The translations under genes and the position numbers were made by a program. The notes under the pieces are model-generated. The model saw only the letters and a program-made list of their open reading frames with translations. It did not search any database and had not been told where the DNA came from. This document shows positions 1-6,900 of a stretch of DNA of 7,902 bases, piece by piece. Position 1 is the stretch's first letter; each line of letters begins with the position of its first letter. The stretch is from Chlamydiota bacterium (GTDB taxonomy: Bacteria > Auribacterota > UBA3054 > B51-G9): the NCBI GenBank assembly GCA_030596365.1, contig JAUVKG010000118.1, positions 1-7,902 of the forward strand. The letters run 5' to 3'.

Positions 1-2069
1 AAGGTATGGGAGCATATAATTCTGTTCTTCTTGACGTTTCAGAAGAACCGATACAAAACGGCTATATGTTTATGTCTAAAAGCGCTGATTTCACTGCTGT
101 CAGCAGAACAAACTTAGTTATTTTTAAAGGCCTTGGGCCAGCTGGCAATGCGATAATTACCGGCAATATTACTATTGAAGAAGAAAGTGAAAAAAACTGG
201 AGCTTTGAGTTTGGATCTACTCATGGCTGGACAGCTGAAGGTTTATGCTGGAACGGCGCGCCGGTAGACTATGGCACGGGTTTTAATATTGCCGCCAATA
301 GAGACGGCCTCTATGCAGCAATCAGTTATATAGGCGGTGAACCGGCTACCGGAATTTTGCAATCGAAAGATTTCACGCTGCCGGCTGATGGATATGTGAA
401 ATTTCTGCTTGGTGGTTATTCGCACACAACTATAGGCCCGGGAACTGATTATAATTATGTGATTTTGTGTGATGCCGTAAGCGGCGCCCAACTTGGCAAC
501 AAAGCTTATTGTCCCGGAAGTACAGCGAATATGACAATAACAAGCATCACTCCTCCGGCAGCTTATCAGGGAACAGGCAGCAACGTTTATGTCAAAGTTG
601 TAGATGATTCGACAGGCGCCGGTTATGCCTGGCTCTCTTTTGATAAACTTGAAATCGCAATTGATCCTAATCGTTACTGGATAGCAGGAGCAGGGAACTG
701 GACTGAAGAGGGGAACTGGTTAGACGGAATTGCCGATTCACCCGATGCTATTGCACATTTTACAAACAACACAGCCGGCAATGTTACTCTTGATTCTGAT
801 GTTGCCGTCGCGGAAATTCACTCAGCTAATGTAAATCATGATTTAGATGGAAGTGGTTCGCTTACTCTTTTTTCCCCTGGAGTTATTGATGTTGATACTG
901 CCTATACAATAGGCGCAACGCTTATCACAAGCAACGGCCTTACCAAGATCGGAGCGGGAACATTGGAGATTGCTGCTGACAGTTCTTTCCTCGGCAATGT
1001 TAATCTTATCGCCGGAACTCTTGATATTACAGCTAATATCGATGCCGGTGATGCCGACAGTTTAGTAATTCCGGCAGACGGATTGGAAGTAAATATTGAC
1101 GGTGGAAGTTATGATTGTACTCCTTGGGGTGAACTGCGTCTGGCATTTCTTGGCGCGATTTATACCAGCTCCGGAACTCTCAATCTTCTGAATGGTGGAA
1201 TAGCTAAATGTTACGGCCTACGTATGGGTCATGGAAACGGACAGCCGATAGTTAATATTAATACAGGATGTGAAGTTTCTTGTGCACGAGTCTACCAAGC
1301 CGGTGGCGTTCCTTACGATGGTGAGTTAAATCTTGACGGCGGAACTTTGTCTGACAGCACTGAAGTTTTGACAAACTGGATATGGAATATGTCGGCAGTC
1401 GTAGTTGATATCAAATCCGGTGGTGGTACTTTCAATGTCGATAATTCATATAGAGAAATTAACGAAGCAATTGAAGGTTCGGCAGGCGGCGACATGAATA
1501 AAACCGGAAGCGCGACTCTCGCACTAAATGTAGCTCCTGTTTTCGATGGAAATATTAATGTTCAGGCAGGCGAACTTCGCGTGAACTGCGATATTTCAGG
1601 CATGGCGGGAACTATCAATGTTTCTTCCGGCGCGAAAGTCGGCGGAACAGGCACTCTCGGTGCAATGACTATTCCGACCGGTGCAACTATAGCTCCGGGA
1701 AGTAGTATTGGAACATTAAATACAGGTAATATTACTATGAATGCCGGTAGTTCAATCGACTGGGAAGTGGGTGACCCTGTTTCGGCAGATTTGCTTAATG
1801 TTACAGGTACATTCACAATCCCGGCCGGCGGAATGACAGTAAATGCTATAAATGACGGTACTCCTGATGGCAGCACGTATACGATTGTCCAGACTACTGG
1901 TGGAATCGTTGGTAATGCTTCTAACGTTACTATGAGCTATGGTCCCGGAGTTGCCGGACCTGCTAATCCGACAATCAGCGGCAATGATTTAGTTGTCAGT
2001 ATTGTTCCTGAACCTGCTATTATCGGATTGCTTGCAATTCTTGGTTTAGCATTTCTGCGCAGGAAGTAA
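1..2069 (+). CDS. PEP-CTERM surface protein with autotransporter-type beta-strand repeats (5' end outside window)
   Basis: The reading frame is open to the left edge (first whole codon at 3). The ATG at 6 is unlikely to be the start: no signal peptide follows it, and the frame is open before it. Numbering from that ATG, residues 1-64 are of unknown type. About 65-217 is a beta-sandwich (module A) with W..GFE-like, FLLGGYSH and VYVKVVDD..GYAWLSFD motifs, resembling the C-terminal module of GH32 levanases. It recurs twice in the gene at 3965. From about 222, a WIAGAGNW...GNW segment opens a long Gly/Asn/Thr-rich beta-solenoid region. Two stretches (about 311-345 and 496-590) fit the autotransporter-associated strand repeat pattern: TKxGxGTL followed by xAGTLxI. 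The tail from residue 667 is VPEP, a hydrophobic helix and LRRK, a canonical PEP-CTERM signal. No autotransporter barrel or catalytic motif is seen. It is probably exported across the inner membrane and handed to an exosortase; its ligand is unknown. Confidence 0.9.
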   Translation, partial: GMGAYNSVLLDVSEEPIQNGYMFMSKSADFTAVSRTNLVIFKGLGPAGNAIITGNITIEEESEKNWSFEFGSTHGWTAEGLCWNGAPVDYGTGFNIAANRDGLYAAISYIGGEPATGILQSKDFTLPADGYVKFLLGGYSHTTIGPGTDYNYVILCDAVSGAQLGNKAYCPGSTANMTITSITPPAAYQGTGSNVYVKVVDDSTGAGYAWLSFDKLEIAIDPNRYWIAGAGNWTEEGNWLDGIADSPDAIAHFTNNTAGNVTLDSDVAVAEIHSANVNHDLDGSGSLTLFSPGVIDVDTAYTIGATLITSNGLTKIGAGTLEIAADSSFLGNVNLIAGTLDITANIDAGDADSLVIPADGLEVNIDGGSYDCTPWGELRLAFLGAIYTSSGTLNLLNGGIAKCYGLRMGHGNGQPIVNINTGCEVSCARVYQAGGVPYDGELNLDGGTLSDSTEVLTNWIWNMSAVVVDIKSGGGTFNVDNSYREINEAIEGSAGGDMNKTGSATLALNVAPVFDGNINVQAGELRVNCDISGMAGTINVSSGAKVGGTGTLGAMTIPTGATIAPGSSIGTLNTGNITMNAGSSIDWEVGDPVSADLLNVTGTFTIPAGGMTVNAINDGTPDGSTYTIVQTTGGIVGNASNVTMSYGPGVAGPANPTISGNDLVVSIVPEPAIIGLLAILGLAFLRRK

Positions 2070-2070
2070 G

Positions 2071-2104
2071 CCGCGCTTCCCAGCGCGGATTGTGCTTTGC
2101 ACAA
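2071..2104 (+). terminator. Two adjacent hairpins just after the stop codon, possible terminator
   Basis: CCGCGCT-TCCC-AGCGCGG (2071-2088) is a perfect 7-bp GC-rich stem starting one base after the TAA. It is followed by TTGTGC-TTT-GCACAA (2090-2104), a perfect 6-bp stem. Neither has a U-tract after it, so a classical intrinsic terminator is not shown. They may instead protect the mRNA 3' end or be REP-like elements. Confidence 0.4.
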
Positions 2105-2106
2105 AA

Positions 2107-2134
2107 GTAATCCGTAATCGGTAACCGGTAATCA
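2107..2134 (+). repeat. 7-bp tandem repeat, consensus GTAATCG
   Basis: Four contiguous heptamers (GTAATCC, GTAATCG, GTAACCG, GTAATCA) are followed by a degenerate fifth (GTATGAG) and, further on, another GTAATCG at about 2144-2150. The same unit appears inside the coding repeat at 7226-7260. An imperfect 10-bp direct repeat (AAGTTACTGT / AAGTTACCGA) follows at 2152-2171. Confidence 0.75.
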
Positions 2135-2223
2135 GTATGAGTTGTAATCGAAAGTTACTGTAAGTTACCGACTATGGCATACAAGAACGTGAATTGGTGT
2201 TTTTTGTTTGCACCGGTTCATTT

Positions 2224-2254
2224 AATCAACTTTCTCCTTTGTTTAAAGTTGATT
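2224..2254. repeat. 10-bp perfect inverted repeat
   Basis: AATCAACTTT (2224-2233) and AAAGTTGATT (2245-2254) are exact reverse complements around an 11-nt loop. It could be a hairpin in RNA or a binding site for a dimeric regulator; nothing in the sequence decides between these. No gene is seen between 2172 and 2224. Confidence 0.6.
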
Positions 2255-2262
2255 GGTTAGTG

Positions 2263-2288
2263 CAGCGGCGGCGGAAACGCCGTCGCTG
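2263..2288 (+). repeat. GC-rich hairpin with GAAA tetraloop
   Basis: An 11-bp stem (left arm 2263-2273, right arm 2278-2288) has one internal G-U pair and is closed by a GAAA loop of the GNRA class. It stands out from the AT-rich surroundings. No U-tract follows directly. It is REP-like or an RNA stability element. Confidence 0.6.
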
Positions 2289-2307
2289 TGACTTTATTGT
2301 AGGAGTC

Positions 2308-2330
2308 CACGCTTTAGCGTGTCTTTTTTC
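2308..2330 (+). terminator. Terminator-like CACGC/GCGTG hairpin with U-tract
   Basis: CACGC-TTTA-GCGTG (2308-2321) is followed by TCTTTTTT. The stem is short (5 bp), but its position and T-run resemble an intrinsic terminator for upstream transcription. The same CACGCTT..AGCGTG palindrome occurs inside the signal-peptide coding regions at 3981-4033 and 7518-7570, so it may equally be a member of a dispersed palindromic repeat family. Confidence 0.4.
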
Positions 2331-2340
2331 TAAAACAAAG

Positions 2341-2385
2341 ACGTAAAGGACGTAAAGGACAAAAAGGACAAAAAGGACAAAAACC
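2341..2385 (+). repeat. 9-bp tandem repeat, units ACGTAAAGG / ACAAAAAGG
   Basis: Five contiguous 9-bp units: two copies of ACGTAAAGG, two of ACAAAAAGG and a terminal ACAAAAACC. The run is non-coding on the + strand. On the - strand it gives an open frame full of Cys-Pro codons that is a by-product of the repeat. Confidence 0.8.
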
Positions 2386-2387
2386 GG

Positions 2388-2423
2388 TCATTAAAGTCTT
2401 TATAGTCCTTATAGTCATTAAGT
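2388..2423 (+). repeat. 9-bp tandem repeat, consensus TCNTTATAG
   Basis: Four contiguous 9-bp units (TCATTAAAG, TCTTTATAG, TCCTTATAG, TCATTAAGT) run directly into an 8-T tract at 2423-2430. The block has the same period as the preceding one, but its sequence looks more like the opposite strand of it. It lies only 27 bp before the next start codon, so it falls in the promoter or leader region of that gene. Confidence 0.75.
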
Positions 2424-2449
2424 TTTTTTTCAAACCAAAACTAAAAATT

Positions 2450-3850
2450 ATGAAAAAATTATTAAAATTATTAGTCGCACGTCCGTGCGTCTCTACAATT
2501 CTTCTCACTATTCTTTTTCTTACAACTCAACAAATATCTGCTGAAGTTATTTTTAAAGATAACTTCAATACTGTGGCAGGTGTGGAGGAAGTCAACTTCG
2601 GGTACGATAACCCGGGCAGACAAAGCGGAACTATGGTTCCAACAAACTATTTGGCTTCCGGAGGCTCATCAATTGGCGATGGTACTGCTTTTCCAAACTG
2701 GTTAAACAAAGCCAATGGCGCACTTTCTTCTAATATCAATTTTACTAATCTCAATAATTTTGTTGTGGAATTTGATATGATACAACCAAGCACAAACGAT
2801 GGCTGGGTAAGTGTCGTCATCGGATCTGACGTGCAGGGAGCGGCAGGGGATGATCCTGTCGGCGGACACGGATTGTTGATTCATGTTAATGGCGCGTACG
2901 TTTTTCGCGAATATGACGGAACTATTGTCGGCAGCGGCCCGGCGGGCAGTATACCTGTTGATACGAGTACTCATATTACAATTTGTGTATCGACGGAAAG
3001 TTATGGCGGAACTGATAAACCGAAAATATCTATTTTTGTTGACGATGTGCCTTTGAGAGTTGACAACGCAATCAACGGATATACCCGTTTAAGCAATTGC
3101 GCTTATACTAACAACTACATTTCATTTTATGATTCAGGCGCGTTGGGCACAGTCGCTTTTGATAATTTTACCGTTAGTACGCCGGAAAAGATTGTATTAA
3201 CAAAACTATGGCTTGATGACGCTGACATGGAATTAGACAGCAGTCGCGTTTATTCTCATAAAATTAATCTAAACGCGGATGCGGACGTAACAATCAACAG
3301 CGGCGCGGGAAATGTAACATTCGGTTACGCAACAAACGGCCAGACAAGCGGCGCGAACTGGGAACTTGGTGATTTAGCCGGTACGTGGATATTCAAAGAC
3401 GACAATACTGTAACTAATCATATAGCGTTGGAGGGGAGAAAGCTTACGGAACATTATTTTGAGAGCAATCCGGATCAATCAAGTTATCTTAAACTTACAG
3501 GACTGGCACCCGGAAATTTTGGCTTCCTCAAATTATACGGAGTTTCTAAATGGGCGCTGCCGAATTTACCGCAGCACCGATCGAATTATTTTGCGGTTTC
3601 CGTTGGTGGGCAGGTAATAGTTGACCAGAACGAATTCAATGAAGGCACGGGAATAATAGTTAAAGTAGAATACACAGTTCCCGAAAGCGGCGAACTAACG
3701 GTCGCTTTGACGCCTGTAGAACCTCGCAACAGGCACAGATTTAAGTGGACAGCTTTTAGCAACTATCAGGTAATACCGGAACCCTGTCTATTTATCATTT
3801 ATTATTTAACATTTATCATTTATTGTAGGAAATTTCTTTCAAGAAAATGA
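2450..3850 (+). CDS. Secreted two-module beta-rich protein with PEP-CTERM tail (LamG-like + module C)
   Basis: The start at 2450 gives a clear signal peptide: MKKLLKLL, then a hydrophobic core (STILLTILFL) and a likely cleavage at ISA|E after residue 31. No Shine-Dalgarno sequence precedes it; the leader is A-rich. Residues 32-246 (module B) look like a LamG/concanavalin-type beta-sandwich: DNFNTV, GRQSG, FVVEFDM, HITICVS, ISIFVDD, VAFDNFTV. Residues 248-440 (module C) start with LWLDDADMELDSS and YSHKINLN, contain LAPGNFGFLKLYG, and end ELTVALTP...AFSNY. B and C both recur, in the same order, in the gene at 3965. Residues 442-466 form the sorting tail: IPEP, an unusual helix FIIYYLTFIIYC, then RKFLSRK. 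The helix is encoded by a 7-bp tandem repeat. No catalytic residues are recognised. The role is probably structural or ligand-binding at the cell surface. Confidence 0.9.
   Translation: MKKLLKLLVARPCVSTILLTILFLTTQQISAEVIFKDNFNTVAGVEEVNFGYDNPGRQSGTMVPTNYLASGGSSIGDGTAFPNWLNKANGALSSNINFTNLNNFVVEFDMIQPSTNDGWVSVVIGSDVQGAAGDDPVGGHGLLIHVNGAYVFREYDGTIVGSGPAGSIPVDTSTHITICVSTESYGGTDKPKISIFVDDVPLRVDNAINGYTRLSNCAYTNNYISFYDSGALGTVAFDNFTVSTPEKIVLTKLWLDDADMELDSSRVYSHKINLNADADVTINSGAGNVTFGYATNGQTSGANWELGDLAGTWIFKDDNTVTNHIALEGRKLTEHYFESNPDQSSYLKLTGLAPGNFGFLKLYGVSKWALPNLPQHRSNYFAVSVGGQVIVDQNEFNEGTGIIVKVEYTVPESGELTVALTPVEPRNRHRFKWTAFSNYQVIPEPCLFIIYYLTFIIYCRKFLSRK
2476..2489 (+). repeat. Palindrome inside signal-peptide codons
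   Basis: CGCACG-TC-CGTGCG is a perfect 6-bp inverted repeat with a 2-nt centre. It encodes residues 9-14 (VARPCV), between the basic start and the hydrophobic core of the signal peptide. It is GC-rich against an AT-rich flank. The sequence differs from the CACGCTT palindrome in the next two genes, but it sits in the equivalent position. Confidence 0.5.
3791..3825 (+). repeat. 7-bp tandem repeat (TTTATYA x5) encoding the PEP-CTERM membrane helix
   Basis: Five contiguous heptamers: TTTATCA, then TTTATTA, TTTAACA, a second TTTATCA and TTTATTG. Read in frame, they give FIIYYLT then FIIYC, a 7-residue cycle (21 bp = 3 units). This is nearly the entire hydrophobic part of the sorting signal. Downstream, the used frame gives RKFLSRK and stop. 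One alternative frame stops at once (TAG at 3826), and the other reads VGNFFQENECIF before stopping, so both lose the basic end. Confidence 0.85.
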
Positions 3851-3862
3851 GTGCATTTTTTG

Positions 3863-3890
3863 AAATAAATTTTAAATTTTAAATTTATTT
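3863..3890. repeat. AT-rich inverted repeat containing AAATTTT heptamers
   Basis: Arms AAATAAATTT (3863-3872) and AAATTTATTT (3881-3890) are exact reverse complements. The middle can also be read as three 7-bp units (AAATTTT, AAATTTT, AAATTTA; 3867-3887). Because the DNA is almost pure A/T, some of this symmetry may be chance. Confidence 0.45.
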
Positions 3891-3892
3891 TA

Positions 3893-3914
3893 TCCCGATG
3901 TATTTTTATCGGGA
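3893..3914 (+). terminator. TCCCGAT/ATCGGGA hairpin downstream of gene stop
   Basis: A 7-bp stem, TCCCGAT (3893-3899) and ATCGGGA (3908-3914), encloses an 8-nt loop 42 bp after the stop at 3850. There is no U-tract on either strand, so terminator function is uncertain. It shares bases 3912-3914 with the adjacent palindrome, so the two RNA hairpins would be mutually exclusive. Confidence 0.35.
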
Positions 3915-3931
3915 GAAAATTAATTTTCTCC
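3912..3931. promoter_or_regulatory. 20-bp perfect palindrome upstream of the 1107-aa gene
   Basis: GGAGAAAATTAATTTTCTCC is fully symmetric with no spacer and lies 33 bp before the start codon. A loop-free palindrome suits a dimeric DNA-binding protein better than an RNA hairpin. It is absent upstream of the paralogous gene at 7502, so it is not required for this family in general. Operator function is inference. Confidence 0.4.
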
Positions 3932-3936
3932 TTCAA

Positions 3937-3968
3937 ACAACTAACAACTAACAATGGAATTGTCATGA
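3937..3968 (+). promoter_or_regulatory. Leader: ACAACTA heptamers plus 4-codon mini-ORF overlapping the start
   Basis: Two ACAACTA units (3937-3950) are followed by ATG GAA TTG TCA TGA (3954-3968), whose stop overlaps the main ATG as ATGA. GGAA at 3957-3959 lies five bases before the main start and could serve as a weak Shine-Dalgarno site. The same arrangement is found before the gene at 7502. Translational coupling is possible but unproven. Confidence 0.4.
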
Positions 3969-6900
3969 AAAAAACACAACCACGCTTCAAGCGTGACAAG
4001 CTTCTCAATCTCACAACCACGCTTAAGGCGTGGCAGGCTTCACAACTTCGAGTGTTCTTTTTTGCAACTTTAGTGGTTGCTTTCCTTCTGACTTTCACAG
4101 CATCCGCTGAAATGCTAAACCCCGGTTTTGAATTGGGGAGTTACACTAACTGGACATCTGTTTCCGGAACCGCGTTCGAGCAGCCAACCACAAATGCCGT
4201 CTGGACTTTAACTACGTGGGAAGGCGTTTATTACGCGAATAGCGTGTTTCCAGACGGTAATAAACCGCCAAACGAACCGGCGGTAGGGGTATTGCGTTCT
4301 GACATTTTCACTTTTCCGGATAATCACACCTTGTCATTTCTTGTTGGCGGAGCTTCAACCCACTATGGTTACACAAACACTTGGATGACTCTTAACCTTG
4401 CTTCTGATGATACAGTACTCGATACAGTTCTGGCAGATGCCAACACGCCTCCAATGGTAAAAAAATCTTTTGATGCCCCCGCTGCATGTGGTCAGGAAGT
4501 TTATATAGAAGTTGTTGATGATGCTGACGAAGCAACAGGTTGGGCTTGGATCGCTGTAGATGATTTTAAATTCGAATATTTAGATTTACAAAACTTCGAC
4601 TTTGAAAACGGATATAATTACTGGGGAGTTTCAGGGCTGGCTTGGGGAAGCGCTCCGAGCACTACAAGTTACTGGCCTGGCGCGCAAGTAGGGTTCGACT
4701 GTCATGAAACTTATTACGCGCTTTCACTCCTTGGCGGCGAAACGGAAACCGGCACTATCAGATCTGTTGATTTTACTTATCCTACAGATGGTTCCGTGAA
4801 ATTTCTCGTTTGCGGACATTCCACACATTTTTCTCCTGAAATTTATAATTATGTAGCTCTAAAAGATGCAGGCGATGACACCGAATACGGCAGAGTTTAC
4901 GCGCCCGACCAAAATACATTTGTGGAAATGGCGATTACAAATCATGCTGCAAACGGCAAACAAGTTTACATTGAAGCAGTTGATGATTGCTCTGAAGCCG
5001 GCTGGGCATGGTTGGGCCTGGATTATATTCAGGTAGAAACTCCTATTCCGGATGCTCCTGCAGGAGTTTCCGCGACTCAAGGCAGCACGAACGACAGAGT
5101 AATTGTTTCCTGGTATGCTACTGCTAAAGCCGATAAATACAAAGTTTTACGTAATACTATTGATAATACAAATGCCGCAACTGATATTTCCGGCGAACTT
5201 GGCGAGTTTATTGTTCAGTTCGATGACACAACAGCGCTTGATAATTCTAATTATTACTATTGGGTACAGGCGGGAAATATTTACGGCTGGAGCCCGCTTA
5301 GCGATTACGTTATCGGTTTCAGAACTACTTCTACCGGACCGGACAAACCTTCAAATATTTTTCCGGCAGATGGTTCGACACCTGAATTTCCGATTTCTCT
5401 TGCTGCTTCGGCGTATATCGATTCCGAAGGTTGGCCGTTCGTTACGAGCCTATGGCAAATAAGTTCGGAATCCGATTGCTCATCGCCGAGAAATGATATC
5501 TACTCGGGCGCGGTTACAAATGTTTCGCTAGATGCCGGGCAGATTTACACAGGCACAAATTATTGGCGCGTGCGTTACCGTAACGAAAGAAACAAATGGA
5601 GCGACTGGTCGGATATTACTCTTTTTATAGTTGACAGAGACATTGATTCCAGTTTTTATTTTTATGATACTTTTAATAATGTTTCCGGCAGCGGAGATGT
5701 AAACAAAGATTTTACTATTAGCGGCAGACAGTACGGAAAAGTTATTCCGGTAGAATACTCAATTGCAGGCACAACAGAAATAGGTGATGCAGCAACGAAT
5801 CCAAACGAACTGACATTAAGCGGCGCGGGCTCTGCCTGTTCGCCAAACTGGAGTTTTGAAGATTCGGGCGAGTTTATGATTGATGTAAAAATTACTCCAA
5901 GTGCTGCCGGTTCAGCAATAACTTTCGGCAAAGCTTCGCAAAATGAATCAGCGGCAAGTGGCGGAGGTTTCGGCGTAATCTTTTATGGTGACGGCAGCGG
6001 GAAATATGATGTTTACAGTGGCAGCACATTAGCAGGAACCTTTACAAATGATGTTGTAAAATCAAGCGAACTTCAGGTTTTGCTTACTGCTTCTACAATC
6101 GATTTTGATAATGAGCAGGCTTATATCGCGGTAACAGTTAATAACGCGCCGCTTGTGTTAAAAAGAACGTGGATGTCAGAAATGCCGGCAACCAATCTCT
6201 ATGATCGCTGGGCATATACTTTCGCTTATTATAAAGGCGACGGATTTGATAAAAATTATATTACATTATATAATTATGGCGGTGATGGTGTTTATGATGA
6301 TCTTAAAATTTCTACTATAAAAGCAAAATTTTCCACGAGAACCTGGGAAAATGATGACGATACCTGGATTGGAACAAGCAATTCTGTATCAGATTTTACT
6401 CATGCTGTCAATCTTAACACAGACGGGAATATAACTGTCAATGAACTTGAATTTGTCGGAGTCGGCCAGGGAACAAATTGGCTTACTCCGGATACTATTC
6501 CTGCTTGCTCCGGAACAAACTGGGCGCTCTTCAACTCCAGTGGTTCTATGGCGTGGTATGATCAGGATGCTCCATTCAGTGGTGACAGCGGTCAAATATT
6601 AGAGCATGGACTTTATGGCTGGAGCTGTTCGGTAGGAATCATTTTATCGAATCTTGTGCCTAATTCTATTAATGTCTTGAATATTTACGGTTATCCTTTT
6701 GATACCACCCGCCCAAGAATTTCTTATATTTCCGGCAGCGATGGCGGGTTGTTTGAAGTTGATGAAAATGAAGTTATAGATAAAGGACAAATAATTGAGT
6801 ACGAATATACAGCAGGTAGCGATGGAACTTTTACCATTATTCTTACTCCGGAACCGGCGCAGGATTATTTTGTTTATGGTTTCAGCAGCTATCTGAAAGA

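Noticed and set aside
6..8. ATG at 6 as true start of the first gene
   Set aside because: The frame is open upstream to the window edge and no signal peptide follows, unlike all other genes here; it is an internal methionine.
1562..1876. Minus-strand 104-aa open frame with many Pro and Val codons
   Set aside because: It is antisense to the beta-strand repeat region; the real frame has recognisable repeat motifs and continues into the PEP-CTERM tail.
689..2000. Autotransporter (type V secretion) protein
   Set aside because: The strand repeats are of that type, but no C-terminal beta-barrel is present; the protein ends in a PEP-CTERM tail.
2341..2423. CRISPR array
   Set aside because: Units are contiguous 9-bp tandem repeats with no spacers, and there are no cas genes.
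2314..2508. Minus-strand 64-aa open frame with repeated Cys-Pro-Phe
   Set aside because: It is the complement of the 9-bp tandem repeats, overlaps the start of the 466-aa gene and has no coding support.
3791..3850. Frameshift or assembly error creating the odd FIIYYLTFIIYC end
   Set aside because: IPEP precedes it and RKFLSRK with a stop follows in the same frame, which is the complete sorting-signal layout, so the frame appears intact.
3860..3888. Sigma-70 promoter (TTGAAA at 3860) upstream of the 1107-aa gene
   Set aside because: The DNA is almost pure A/T, so such hexamers are expected by chance, and no good -10 box is found at the right distance.
5103..5462. Plus-strand 119-aa open frame
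   Set aside because: It lies wholly inside the 1107-aa gene in another frame, across clear FN3-like sequence, with no own start signals.
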